From positions 496,001 to 560,000 of the forward strand of contig MIAG01000001.1 in the NCBI GenBank assembly GCA_001829005.1: a DNA stretch of 64,000 nucleotides, read 5' to 3'. The stretch is from Sphingobacteriia bacterium RIFOXYC2_FULL_35_18. Lineage in GTDB: Bacteria; Bacteroidota; Bacteroidia; Chitinophagales; Chitinophagaceae. The notes under the pieces were generated by a model. That model had not been told where the DNA came from. It worked only from the letters and a program-made list of their open reading frames with translations, and did no database searches. Of this stretch, positions 55,528 through 64,000 are shown piece after piece (the stretch's first letter is position 1; every line of letters starts with the position of its first letter). The translations under genes were made by a program, and so were the position numbers.

Positions 55528-56298
55528 ATGAACGAAAGAAAAAAGGTACTTATAGTAGAAGATACCAAAATGCTCCGAATGTCACTTGAAGTAATTCTTC
55601 AGGAAACCTATGAAGTAGCTGGTGCTGCTGATGGTAATGAAGCCTTAGAAATACTCCGCAGCTTTTCGCCAGATATTATACTGCTCGATTTAATGTTGCC
55701 CTATCCATTAGATGGATTTTCTTTATTGCGCTTATTTAAGAGTAGCCCTACAACCAATAGCGTTCCTGTTATTATTATTTCAGGTATGTCTGGAGATGAT
55801 AAAATTATTCAAGGATTAGAGTTAGGTGCCAATGACTTTATGGTTAAGCCAATAAAGTCTAAAGAGTTACTGCTTAAGATAAGGAATCTTACAGGTATTG
55901 TTCAGATTAACGAAGAGAATGCAAAACAAAAAAGATTGCTTTCAACTAGAGGGTCTTCTAACGGAAATTCCAAAGATTTTTTTGAAGATTCGTTTGAAGC
56001 AATTGTAGAAAAATTAAACGAAGACGAATTAAATACAATACCAGCTATTGCTAAAAAAATGTCTGTTAGTGTTTCTACACTAGAGAGAATGATAAAGGCT
56101 AAGTATAAAATGACGCCCAAGCAATACATCACAGAAATAAAACTGATGAAGGCAGAAGTGTTATTGCGTCAGGGTAATACCAGTGTGAAACAAGTTTCTT
56201 TTCAATCTGGCTTCAATTCTGTAGCCTATTTTTGTCATTGCTTTAAGAAAAAATACGGCAAACCACCTAAAGCATATTCAGCCAATTTTATTGGTTAA
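55528..56298 (+). CDS. AraC-type response regulator
   Basis: The 256-residue protein has a receiver (residues 1-130, IVEDTKM, D in IILLDLMLPYPLDG, S in IIISGM, K in FMVKPIKS) and a C-terminal AraC HTH (DELNTIPAIAKKMSVSVSTLERMIKAKYKMTPKQYITEIKL, then the second helix-turn-helix SVKQVSFQSGFNSVAYFCHCFKKKYGKPPKAY). The helix pair matches the AraC family. It stands nine bases after the hybrid kinase. Confidence 0.92.
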   Translation: MNERKKVLIVEDTKMLRMSLEVILQETYEVAGAADGNEALEILRSFSPDIILLDLMLPYPLDGFSLLRLFKSSPTTNSVPVIIISGMSGDDKIIQGLELGANDFMVKPIKSKELLLKIRNLTGIVQINEENAKQKRLLSTRGSSNGNSKDFFEDSFEAIVEKLNEDELNTIPAIAKKMSVSVSTLERMIKAKYKMTPKQYITEIKLMKAEVLLRQGNTSVKQVSFQSGFNSVAYFCHCFKKKYGKPPKAYSANFIG

Positions 56299-56308
56299 TA
56301 AAATAAGT

Positions 56309-58297
56309 TTAAGCTACAATTGGTAGAGAGAGTATCACTTTGGTGCCTTTGTTAAGGGAACTCTCTAACTTAATTTTACCTCCATGTATTTCCATAAACT
56401 GTTTGGCAACCGATAGACCTAAACCCGAACCTTGATAAGTTTGGGTATTAGATGCTCTATAAAAAGAATGAAATACTTTTTCAATTTCATCCTCAGGAAT
56501 TCCTATACCAAAGTCTATAATACTTATAAAGGCAGTATTGTCTTTATATGAGATGGAAATTTCAGGATTAGGGCTTCCCTTTGAATATTTAAATGCATTG
56601 GAAATGATATTGGTTAACACATGCATAAACAATAATTCATCTGCTGCTACTTTGTTATCTGACACTTCTTCTTTAAGTAGGATGGTTCTACCATCCTGCT
56701 CATTCTGAAAATAGGTTTTAATGATAGACCTAATAAAAGCAGACAAACTTATTGGATTCAAGTTATAGGCAAGTTGTTTTGCATCGTATCTGCCCACCAA
56801 AAGAATATTATCCATTAATTGAGTCATTCGATCAATTTGATCTTTAATCATATCTGCAGAATCCTTGATTGTATCAGATAAGGCAATATTTAATTTCTTT
56901 GCAGACAATTCAATCACTTCAATATTAGAGAATATAACGGTAAGTGGTGTTCTAAACTGGTGTGAAGTGAGTGAAACAAATCCAGCTTTTAATTCTGATA
57001 ATTCTTTTTCCTTTTCTAAAGCAATCTTTTTATCATGAATATCAATAATACTTCCTGCAATAAAGTAATCCTTAACAGATGCAGCTTTATTTTCTCTCAG
57101 TGATAATTCTACCCAACGCCAATCTTTTGACTTTTGTTTTAATTTGACTTCTATTGTAGTTCTTCCTGTTTCTGAAGTTTTTAAATTTTCTAGCTGTTCA
57201 AATATGAGTTGATTGTCGGATTCTTCAAAGAATTCTGTAATTGGCTCCATCATACAATCTTGAATATCAAGCCCTGATAATTCAGGCCAGTAATTATTCA
57301 TGAATGTAATTTGATTGTAACTGTTTAATCTAAAAACTGCTTCACCCAAGTTATTGATGAGTTTGTCAAATTCATTCTTTTGCTCTTCTAAAACCTCTTG
57401 TTGTTTTTTCAAAGCGGTTATATCTACATGTGTCCCAACCATGTAAATGGGTTTGCCATTTTCATCTCTTTTGGCAATGCCAAATCCATTGATCCATATA
57501 TAGTGACCTGCTTTATGTTTAAGCCTAAATTCGTTTTGGTAAGTTTCAATTTCTTTATTGAAATACGCATGTAAACAGTTCTCTGCGTTTACGATATCAT
57601 CTGGATGAACCCGAATTTTCCAATTATCATAAGTGTGTTCAAATTCATTGGGTTCATAGCCAATCATTTTCATGAAAATAGGAGAATAGTTCAATTTATT
57701 ATTGACTATATCCCATTCCCATAAACCCTGTTGTGATGCGTTAATTGTTAGTTCAAATCTTTCAAGTAATTTGTTTTGTTCTGATGTAGCTTTTTCTCTT
57801 GAGAGCCTTATTCCAATATTTCTAGCTACAGTATAAAGCGATTGTACTACTTCTTGTTCCCATTTGTCTTTGGTAGTACAATTGTCGTATCCAATCCATC
57901 CCCAATAATCTCCTTCACAAAATATAGGAGTAAATAAATAAGTTAGGATTCCTTGAGACTCCATGATCTCTTTAAAAATTTCATTGGTGGAGTCTTCTAC
58001 TAATCCATACATGTATTTGTCCTTCGAAAGGGTTTCGTACATATAAGGGAAGAAATCGTAGGATATATCACTTAACTCTGGGTTGCCAAATTGAGGCTCA
58101 ATACCCTCCCTACACCATTCGTGGGTATAATATAATCTTAGCTCGTTGCCGATTTTTTTATTAGTGAATACGTATACTCGGTCTACTTGTGTGGCAAAGC
58201 CAAGTATAGCAATAACTTCATTGATTGCTTTGTCTATATCTCCTTCTGAAAGTAGGGCACTATTAGCTTGAGAAATGCTATTTAGTAAATGTAACAT
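56309..58297 (-). CDS. GAF-PAS sensor histidine kinase
   Basis: The 662-residue protein has an N-terminal GAF domain (about 1-170, ending TVARNIGIRLSREK), two PAS domains (about 180-300: FELTINASQQGLWEWDIV; 305-430: NLGEAVFRLNSYNQITFMNNYW), HisKA with the H-box LTSHQFRTPLTVI (about 455) and HATPase (NIISNAFKYS, DFGIGIPEDE, GSGLGLSVAK). It lies on the opposite strand, facing the AraC gene. Upstream it has three TATCAAT repeats. Confidence 0.9.
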   Translation of the reverse strand: MLHLLNSISQANSALLSEGDIDKAINEVIAILGFATQVDRVYVFTNKKIGNELRLYYTHEWCREGIEPQFGNPELSDISYDFFPYMYETLSKDKYMYGLVEDSTNEIFKEIMESQGILTYLFTPIFCEGDYWGWIGYDNCTTKDKWEQEVVQSLYTVARNIGIRLSREKATSEQNKLLERFELTINASQQGLWEWDIVNNKLNYSPIFMKMIGYEPNEFEHTYDNWKIRVHPDDIVNAENCLHAYFNKEIETYQNEFRLKHKAGHYIWINGFGIAKRDENGKPIYMVGTHVDITALKKQQEVLEEQKNEFDKLINNLGEAVFRLNSYNQITFMNNYWPELSGLDIQDCMMEPITEFFEESDNQLIFEQLENLKTSETGRTTIEVKLKQKSKDWRWVELSLRENKAASVKDYFIAGSIIDIHDKKIALEKEKELSELKAGFVSLTSHQFRTPLTVIFSNIEVIELSAKKLNIALSDTIKDSADMIKDQIDRMTQLMDNILLVGRYDAKQLAYNLNPISLSAFIRSIIKTYFQNEQDGRTILLKEEVSDNKVAADELLFMHVLTNIISNAFKYSKGSPNPEISISYKDNTAFISIIDFGIGIPEDEIEKVFHSFYRASNTQTYQGSGLGLSVAKQFMEIHGGKIKLESSLNKGTKVILSLPIVA

Positions 58298-58325
58298 CGG
58301 GGGTTAAATTGGGTTCGGCCAAAAT

Positions 58326-58382
58326 TATCAATATTTCATCAGGACGACTATCAATTAATCGCTAATCAAATATCAATTATTC
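58326..58382. repeat. Three direct repeats of TATCAAT-N3-TC upstream of the GAF kinase
   Basis: TATCAATATTTC (58326-58337), TATCAATTAATC (58349-58360) and TATCAATTATTC (58371-58382) share ten of twelve positions and start 23 and 22 bases apart, about two helical turns. They lie between the GAF kinase start and the metF stop. Confidence 0.5.
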
Positions 58383-58396
58383 GGATTAATCCTTAT

Positions 58397-59350
58397 TTAA
58401 CAAACGGCATTCACCACATTCCAAATTACCTTAGGTTTTCCAAGGGTATAATAGTGTAAAACAGGTACACCAAAGGCTTTGAGTTCCTTGCTTTGTTGAA
58501 TTAACCATTCGGTTCCTACCTGCTCGCAATCTGCATCTGTTTTGCATTTTGAAATGGCATTGGATAAATCAGTAGGAATGTCTACATGAAATATTCTGGG
58601 TAATACAGATAACTGTTTTTTATTGGTAATGGGTTTTAATCCTGGGATGATGGGAACGGTGATACCCATATCTCTACAAGCTTTTACGTAATCGTAGAAT
58701 TTTTGGTTGTCAAAAAACATCTGGGTCATGATATAATCTGCACCCGCATCTACTTTCTCTTTCAATCGTTGTAAGTCTATTTCTAAATTGGGGGCTTCAA
58801 AATGCTTTTCGGGGTAACCAGCTGTACCAATACAGAAATTGGTTTTACCTCCATTTTGAATGTCTTCGTCTAAATAAATCCCACTGTTTAAATTCACCAC
58901 TTGCTTCTGCAAATCAATGGCATATTTATGTCCATCTGTTTCTGGTTCAAAGCTTGCTTCGTTTTTAGCTGCATCCCCTCTTAAAACCAAAACATTGTCA
59001 ATTCCTAAAAAGTTGAGGTCTATTAAGGCGTCTTCACTTTCTCTTTTGTTAAATCCGCCACAAATAAAGTGAGGCACCGTGTCTATGCTGTAATGATTCA
59101 TAATAGCGGCACAGATCCCAACGGTACCAGGGCGCTTGCGCACTTCTACTTTTTCAAAAGTGCCATCCGCTTTCTTTTTAAAAGCAGTTTCACTTCTATG
59201 ATAAGTTACGTTAATCCAAGACGGTTTGAACTCCATTAACGGGTTCAAGTGATCAAAAACATGTTGGATGGTCTTTCCCTTTAGTGGAGGTAAAACTTCA
59301 AATGAAATTAATGTGTTCTTGGCCTGTTGAATATGTTCAGTAACTTTCAT
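58397..59350 (-). CDS. metF: Methylenetetrahydrofolate reductase
   Basis: The protein has 317 residues from ATG 59350 ([22 protein letters not shown]); the longer frame to 59419 crosses the divergent promoter. It reduces 5,10-methylene-THF to 5-methyl-THF using FAD. Motifs are [31 protein letters not shown] and LRGDAAK, followed by [16 protein letters not shown] and IPGLKPI. The length is normal. It faces the LptB gene head-to-head, the start codons overlapping in position. Confidence 0.96.
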   Translation of the reverse strand: MKVTEHIQQAKNTLISFEVLPPLKGKTIQHVFDHLNPLMEFKPSWINVTYHRSETAFKKKADGTFEKVEVRKRPGTVGICAAIMNHYSIDTVPHFICGGFNKRESEDALIDLNFLGIDNVLVLRGDAAKNEASFEPETDGHKYAIDLQKQVVNLNSGIYLDEDIQNGGKTNFCIGTAGYPEKHFEAPNLEIDLQRLKEKVDAGADYIMTQMFFDNQKFYDYVKACRDMGITVPIIPGLKPITNKKQLSVLPRIFHVDIPTDLSNAISKCKTDADCEQVGTEWLIQQSKELKAFGVPVLHYYTLGKPKVIWNVVNAVC

Positions 59351-59373
59351 GCCGCAATATACAAACGACATAT

Positions 59374-59381
59374 TACATTTG
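59374..59381 (+). promoter_or_regulatory. -7 box that fixes the lptB start
   Basis: TACATTTG is a perfect TAnnTTTG box 16 bases upstream of GTG 59397, followed by a palindrome TTTGTACAAA (59378-59387). The ATG at 59349, also in frame, lies upstream of this box and overlaps the metF start codon. Confidence 0.55.
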
Positions 59382-59396
59382 TACAAAGCGTTACCG

Positions 59397-60176
59397 GTGA
59401 ACTTGACTATACAAACCAATAACCTCTACAAAAGTTACAAGGGTAGAACCGTTGTAAATAATGTTTCTGTAAACGTTAAACAAGGTGAAATTGTGGGTTT
59501 ATTGGGTCCGAATGGAGCAGGTAAAACCACTAGTTTCTATATGGTGGTTGGTCTAATTAAGCCCGATGAAGGAACTGTATTCTTGAACGACCAAGACATT
59601 ACCAAATTACCCATGTATAAAAGGGCTCAGATGGGTATTGGCTATTTACCCCAAGAAGCAAGTGTTTTTAGAAAGTTAACGGTTGAAGATAATATCATGG
59701 CTGTTTTAGAGATGACCAATCTTACTAAAGCAGAGCGTATTCATAAAATGGAGTCTTTGTTAGATGAATTTAATTTGCACCATGTAAGAAAAAACAACGG
59801 AGATAGTTTAAGTGGAGGTGAAAGAAGAAGAACTGAAATTGCTAGGGCATTAGCTGTTGATCCAAAATTCATTTTATTGGATGAACCCTTTGCAGGTGTT
59901 GATCCAATTGCGGTAGAAGATATACAAGGAGTGGTAGCTAAATTAAAGTACAAGAATATCGGAATTTTAATTACAGACCATAATGTAAACGAAACCCTTT
60001 CCATATGTGATAGGGCTTATCTTTTGATTGAGGGTAAAATATTCAAACACGGAACTGCAGAAGAATTGGCAGAAGATGAGCAAGTTCGCAGACTTTATCT
60101 TGGTACTAACTTTGAATTAAAACGCAAAGACTGGATCATTGATATGGCCAAGGAGAATAGTGAACAAAATTTATGA
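59397..60176 (+). CDS. lptB: LPS export ABC transporter ATP-binding protein
   Basis: The protein has 259 residues from GTG 59397 ([20 protein letters not shown]), chosen because the promoter box at 59374 is inside the longer frame. Walker A is GPNGAGKTT, signature [16 protein letters not shown], Walker [17 protein letters not shown], and the H-loop [10 protein letters not shown]. The [15 protein letters not shown] segment is the characteristic Q-loop of LptB, the ATPase that drives lipopolysaccharide export by LptBFGC. It has a C-terminal KRKDWIIDM extension. ATGA overlap with the next gene. Confidence 0.93.
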   Translation: MNLTIQTNNLYKSYKGRTVVNNVSVNVKQGEIVGLLGPNGAGKTTSFYMVVGLIKPDEGTVFLNDQDITKLPMYKRAQMGIGYLPQEASVFRKLTVEDNIMAVLEMTNLTKAERIHKMESLLDEFNLHHVRKNNGDSLSGGERRRTEIARALAVDPKFILLDEPFAGVDPIAVEDIQGVVAKLKYKNIGILITDHNVNETLSICDRAYLLIEGKIFKHGTAEELAEDEQVRRLYLGTNFELKRKDWIIDMAKENSEQNL

Positions 60177-61681
60177 AATTATTAAGCCCTGCTATATCAC
60201 GTTTGGCCCGAATAAGGCACTGGCGTATTGCTCAATGGGCTAATGATCCAATTGCTTCTCAACGCGAAGTGCTTCAAGACCTTATTACCCACGGACAATA
60301 CACGGAGTTTGGAAGAAAGTACGGCTTTAATCAACTTTTTAATATTCGAAAATTTAAAGAAGCAGTCCCTATTCATGAGTACGACGATTTAAAACCTTAT
60401 ATCGATCGTATTATGGCGGGTGAAGAAAATGTACTTTGGAATACACCTGTTAGTTGGTTTGCAAAAAGTAGTGGTACTACCAACGATAAAAGTAAATTCA
60501 TTCCTATTACACAAGAGAGCTTGGAAGATTGCCATTTTCAAAGTGCAAAAGATGTGCTCACCATGTATTATAATAACAGAAGTGAAAGTGATCTTTTAAC
60601 AGGAAAAGGTTTGGTGATTGGTGGTAGCCATCAAATAAGCCAAATAAATGAAGACATGCAATATGGCGATTTAAGTGCGGTCTTATTGCAGAACACACCC
60701 ATTTGGGCTAATTGGATTAGAACCCCTGAGCTATCAATAGCATTGATGGATGAGTGGGAAGAGAAGATTGAAAAAATGGCCCATCATACTATTCAAGAAG
60801 ATGTTACGTCTATTTCCGGGGTTCCTACTTGGACATTGATTTTGATAAAAAGAATATTGGCAATAACAGGGAAACAAAATTTGAAAGAAGTATGGCCTAA
60901 TTTGGAACTATATATTCACGGGGGCGTTTCATTTACCCCTTACCGTGCTCAATTTCAACAGCTCATTGGAGCTGGTTGTAGTTATTTAGAAATGTATAAT
61001 GCCAGTGAAGGGTTTTTTGCTGCTCAAGTTTCTCCAGAAGAAGAGGGAATGTTGTTATTTACAGAAAATGGAATTTTTTATGAGTTTATGCCAGTTAGTG
61101 AATACGGGAAACCCAACCCGAAAACAATTGGTTTAAGTGATATTGTAGTTGGTGAAAACTATGCTTTAGTCATCAGTACCAATGGAGGCTTATGGCGTTA
61201 TTTGGTAGGAGATACTGTACAGTTTATTACCAAGTATCCATTCAAATTAAAAGTGACTGGTAGACTAAAGCAATACATTAATGCGTTTGGTGAAGAATTG
61301 ATTGCAGACAATGCAGACCGTGCTATTGCAATGGCTAGCGCTAATACGGGGTTGATTGTAACTGACTATACAGCAGCCCCCATCTATTTTAGCGAGCAGC
61401 ATCAAGGAGCACATGAATGGCTGATTGAATTTGAGCAAAAACCAGATTCAATTGAACATTTTACGTTTGAATTAGATACTGCACTCAAAAGTTTAAATAG
61501 TGATTACGAAGCTAAAAGACATAAAGATATGGCCCTATCAATGCCAGTGGTGCACGCATTAAATCCTGGTATCTTTAATCAATGGCTAAAGCAAAAAGGG
61601 AAATTGGGTGGACAACATAAAGTACCAAGGTTAAGTAATGAACGTTTATATATAGATGAAATAAAAAGTTTTTATTTGTAA
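60173..61681 (+). CDS. GH3 family acyl-adenylating enzyme
   Basis: The 502-residue protein belongs to the GH3 (auxin-responsive promoter) family, which adenylates carboxylic acids. The ATP-binding loop is [15 protein letters not shown] near residue 98, followed by [14 protein letters not shown] and [13 protein letters not shown]. In plants such enzymes conjugate acids to amino acids; the bacterial substrate is unknown. It overlaps lptB in ATGA and precedes the fabG-like gene, so it may act on an acyl group for the envelope. Confidence 0.9.
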   Translation: MKLLSPAISRLARIRHWRIAQWANDPIASQREVLQDLITHGQYTEFGRKYGFNQLFNIRKFKEAVPIHEYDDLKPYIDRIMAGEENVLWNTPVSWFAKSSGTTNDKSKFIPITQESLEDCHFQSAKDVLTMYYNNRSESDLLTGKGLVIGGSHQISQINEDMQYGDLSAVLLQNTPIWANWIRTPELSIALMDEWEEKIEKMAHHTIQEDVTSISGVPTWTLILIKRILAITGKQNLKEVWPNLELYIHGGVSFTPYRAQFQQLIGAGCSYLEMYNASEGFFAAQVSPEEEGMLLFTENGIFYEFMPVSEYGKPNPKTIGLSDIVVGENYALVISTNGGLWRYLVGDTVQFITKYPFKLKVTGRLKQYINAFGEELIADNADRAIAMASANTGLIVTDYTAAPIYFSEQHQGAHEWLIEFEQKPDSIEHFTFELDTALKSLNSDYEAKRHKDMALSMPVVHALNPGIFNQWLKQKGKLGGQHKVPRLSNERLYIDEIKSFYL

Positions 61682-61699
61682 AATATTTAATTGAACCAA

Positions 61700-62455
61700 A
61701 TGAAATTATTAGAAGGCAAAGTTTCTATTGTTACAGGAGCAGCTCGTGGAATTGGAGCGGCCATTGCTTTAAAATTAGCAGAACAAGGAAGTCATATTGT
61801 ATTTACTTATGTTAGCGATAGTAGTGCGGAAAAAGCGGCTGCTTTGGCTACACAAATTGAAGCAATGGGTGTGAAAGCTAAAGCGGTAAAGAGCAATGCA
61901 GCCGTTTTTTCTGATTGCGAATCTTTAGTAAATGACACCATAAAAGAATTTGGCGCTATTGATATTTGTGTTAACAATGCTGGTATATCAAAAGATAATT
62001 TGTTGTTGCGAATGACCGAAGAGCAATGGGATGAAGTAATAGATGTTAACTTAAAAAGTATCTATAATATGACCAAGCAAGTGATTCGTCCAATGATGAA
62101 AGCCAAGCAGGGAAGTATTATCAATATGAGTTCAATTATTGGTATTAGAGGGAATGCGGGTCAAAGTAGTTATGCTGCTAGTAAAGCCGGAATCATTGGG
62201 TTTACCAAGTCTATTGCTGCAGAACTGGGTTCAAGAAATATTCGCTGCAATGCAATTGCCCCTGGATTTGTAGAAACAGATATGACCCACTACTTAAAAG
62301 ATGGTGAGGGAGCTACACAGTTTTTGCAAAAAATTCCTTTGGGCCGATTTGGAAAAGCAGAAGAAATAGCTAACACAACCTTATTCTTAGCGAGCGATAT
62401 GAGTTCGTATATTACCGGTCAAGTTATTAGCGCTTGTGGAGGATTAAATATTTAA
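61700..62455 (+). CDS. fabG: FabG-like 3-oxoacyl-ACP reductase (SDR)
   Basis: The protein has 251 residues from ATG 61700 (MKLLEGKVSIVTGAARG); a TTG at 61691 would add three residues. The classical SDR motifs are all present: TGAARGIG, NNAG, the catalytic Ser in INMSSIIG and the YAASK catalytic Tyr-Lys motif near residue 153. It probably reduces 3-oxoacyl-ACP with NADPH in fatty-acid synthesis. It follows GH3 by 18 bases. Confidence 0.85.
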   Translation: MKLLEGKVSIVTGAARGIGAAIALKLAEQGSHIVFTYVSDSSAEKAAALATQIEAMGVKAKAVKSNAAVFSDCESLVNDTIKEFGAIDICVNNAGISKDNLLLRMTEEQWDEVIDVNLKSIYNMTKQVIRPMMKAKQGSIINMSSIIGIRGNAGQSSYAASKAGIIGFTKSIAAELGSRNIRCNAIAPGFVETDMTHYLKDGEGATQFLQKIPLGRFGKAEEIANTTLFLASDMSSYITGQVISACGGLNI

Positions 62456-62456
62456 A

Positions 62457-64000
62457 ATGAAAAAATTAATACAGCATACAGCATCAGATTTTTCCGCTTC
62501 TATTGTTGTTTTGCTGATAGGGCTGCCCCTTTGCCTTGGCATTGCATTAGGTTCTGGGGCACCTTTGTTTTCGGGCATCATTGCAGGTATTGTTGGTGGT
62601 ATTGTAGTTGGATTTTTTAGTAAGTCTGAATTAAGTGTAACAGGGCCAGCGGCTGCTTTAACTGCAATAGTTGTAATGGGAATCACTAGTTTGGGCTCTT
62701 ATGAGGCATTTTTAGTAGCAGTTGTTTTAGCTGGAATTTTTCAAATTATTTTAGGATTTTTTAAAGCGGGAGTCATTGCTCACTATGTACCTAACTCGGT
62801 TATAAGAGGCATGTTAACCGCTATAGGACTCATCTTAATTCTAAAACAAATTCCTCATATTCTTGGCTATGATGTAGATTTTGAAGGCGATGAACGTTTC
62901 TTTCAAAATGATCAACAAAATACTTTTACCGAAATTCCACAAGCATTCAACGCTATCAATTCTACTGCTTTTTTAATAGGACTAATTAGTTTAGCTATTT
63001 TATTGATTTGGCAAACTAAATCGATAAAGAATACAAAATGGATGAATTTAATTCCTGCTCCATTATTGGTTGTTTTGCTAGCAACTGGTGCAAATTATTT
63101 TTTTGAGTACAATTCATCAAATGCCAAATTGGAAGCAAGTCATTTAGTGAGTCTTCCTATTCCCAAAGATTTAGCCGATTTTATTTCTTTTTTTACACTA
63201 CCTAATTTTGGTAGTTTACTTAACCCATCTATTTGGGGTATTGCGTTTTCTTTGGCCATTATCGCAAGTTTAGAAACACTATTGGCAGTAGAAGCAATAG
63301 ATAAGCTAGATCCGCTAAAAAGAATTACGCCAACAAATAGAGAATTAAAGGCCCAAGGAATGGGTAATATTATTTCAGGTTTAATAGGAGGGTTGCCCAT
63401 TGCTTCAGTTATAGTAAGAAGTTCAGTAAATGTGAACGCTGGTGCAAAATCAAAAAAATCAACCATTATTAATGGCATTTTACTTTTGCTTTGCGTGGTT
63501 TTTATCCCAGGATTATTAAGCAGAATCCCCTTGTCTGCACTAGCTGCAGTGCTAATTTTTACTGGATTTAAGCTAGTGAGTATAAAAGAAATCAAATTCT
63601 TTTATGCAAAAGGTTGGGATCAGTTTATGCCTTATGCTGCAACCATTATTGCCATATTTTTAACTGATATGCTTACTGGAATTGTGGTTGGAATGCTCGT
63701 AAGTTTATTTTATTTAGTTAGGAGTAATTTCAGGTCGGCTATTTTAGTAGCAAACGATCAGAACAATTATTTAATTCGGCTAAGAAAAGATGTTTCGTTT
63801 TTGAATAAGCCCATCATAAAAAAGCATTTGCAGTCGTTTCCTAATGATTCTTTTGTTATGATTGATGCCACTAGAGCAGATTTTATTGATAAAGATATTA
63901 TTGAAGAAATTAATGATTTTATTGAAACAGCACCATCAAGAGGAATTAAAGTTCACGTTAAAAAGGGCAATTATCAACCCATGCATTTGTTATTTAAACA
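62457..64000 (+). CDS. SulP-family anion transporter, 3' truncated
   Basis: The frame starts at ATG 62457, one base after the fabG stop, and stays open to the end of the window, about 514 residues. The SulP fold is clear: DFSASIVVLLIGLPLCLGIALGSGAP at the start, SVTGPAAALTAI, and the GNIISGLIGGLPIASVIVRSSVN motif. The last about 80 residues enter a STAS domain (DSFVMIDATRADFIDKDIIEEINDF). The substrate may be bicarbonate or sulphate; carbonic anhydrase is often downstream in Bacteroidota but lies outside this window. Confidence 0.92.
   Translation, partial: MKKLIQHTASDFSASIVVLLIGLPLCLGIALGSGAPLFSGIIAGIVGGIVVGFFSKSELSVTGPAAALTAIVVMGITSLGSYEAFLVAVVLAGIFQIILGFFKAGVIAHYVPNSVIRGMLTAIGLILILKQIPHILGYDVDFEGDERFFQNDQQNTFTEIPQAFNAINSTAFLIGLISLAILLIWQTKSIKNTKWMNLIPAPLLVVLLATGANYFFEYNSSNAKLEASHLVSLPIPKDLADFISFFTLPNFGSLLNPSIWGIAFSLAIIASLETLLAVEAIDKLDPLKRITPTNRELKAQGMGNIISGLIGGLPIASVIVRSSVNVNAGAKSKKSTIINGILLLLCVVFIPGLLSRIPLSALAAVLIFTGFKLVSIKEIKFFYAKGWDQFMPYAATIIAIFLTDMLTGIVVGMLVSLFYLVRSNFRSAILVANDQNNYLIRLRKDVSFLNKPIIKKHLQSFPNDSFVMIDATRADFIDKDIIEEINDFIETAPSRGIKVHVKKGNYQPMHLLFK

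Noticed and set aside
59378..59387. TTTGTACAAA palindrome between metF and lptB as a regulator site.
   Set aside because: Four of its bases are the -7 box itself and a ten-base AT-rich palindrome can arise by chance; recorded only as part of the promoter.
1..64000. CRISPR arrays, tRNA or rRNA genes, insertion sequences and phage genes.
   Set aside because: No regularly spaced repeats, cloverleaf or rRNA-like sequences, transposases or integrases were seen by reading both strands.

Overview
The window is AT-rich, gene-dense chromosome from a member of the Bacteroidota, most probably the Chitinophagaceae (a Sediminibacterium-like relative; this is inference from family content, not a database match). 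Supporting signs are -7 promoter boxes of the TAnnTTTG type, an almost complete absence of Shine-Dalgarno sequences, a two-component sensor with a periplasmic propeller, an outer-membrane beta-barrel TonB-type receptor, many lipoproteins, and Bacteroidota-typical GSCN-like metabolic genes such as psuG/psuK. No rRNA, tRNA, CRISPR array, insertion sequence, integrase or phage gene was seen. No stretch without a gene exceeds 300 bases; the longest gap (51241-51471) holds a strong terminator and a regulated promoter.

Layout. 1-15.4 kb: peptidases, hydrolases and transport (a 5'-truncated CocE/NonD hydrolase, MFS symporter with a small membrane partner, acetyl-CoA synthetase, DUF1080 hydrolase, cyanophycinase-like peptidase, pseudouridine catabolism psuG/psuK, Tat lipoprotein amidase, AmpG-like MFS, M24 peptidase, an Omp85-like barrel). 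15.4-25.5 kb: M20 peptidase, a multi-PAS protein, alpha/beta hydrolase, a large Asp-box propeller protein, PhnA-like protein and aldehyde dehydrogenase. 25.5-37.3 kb: an envelope-stress or ligand-sensing two-component cluster (two lipoproteins, SDR, LuxR-type regulator, acyltransferase, propeller sensor kinase, head-GIN protein, DinB protein, beta-barrel receptor, cytochrome c). 37.3-51.2 kb: nucleoid-associated protein, Tat isomerase, penicillin acylase, then a minus-strand operon rlmD-rhomboid-pseudorhomboid-EEP-EEP-cysS, and a thioredoxin-fold lipid/periplasmic protein. 51.2-58.3 kb: six consecutive two-component signalling genes. 58.4-64 kb: metF diverging from lptB-GH3-fabG-SulP; the SulP gene runs off the window.

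The most notable signal is in the 25.5-36.7 kb cluster. A 14-bp inverted repeat, CACAT-N4-ATGTG, recurs upstream of nearly every transcription unit there, and in five promoters its upstream arm ends exactly 41 bases before the last base of a weak -7 box, with a TTG-like -33 element 20 bases before that box. I read this as the class II operator of the LuxR-type response regulator encoded in the same cluster, tying lipoproteins, the regulator, a head-GIN protein and the barrel receptor into one local regulon. A second promoter, for the LuxR-type regulator at 51.5 kb, has a different inverted repeat (TCCCT-N6-AGGGA) in nearly the same position.

A recurring layout in the window is a -7 box ending 3-6 bases before the start codon, which predicts leaderless mRNAs and was used to choose several starts (acs, psuK, the 23 kb small gene, the sensor kinase, rlmD). 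All functional calls come from reading motifs in the sequence; no searches were run.
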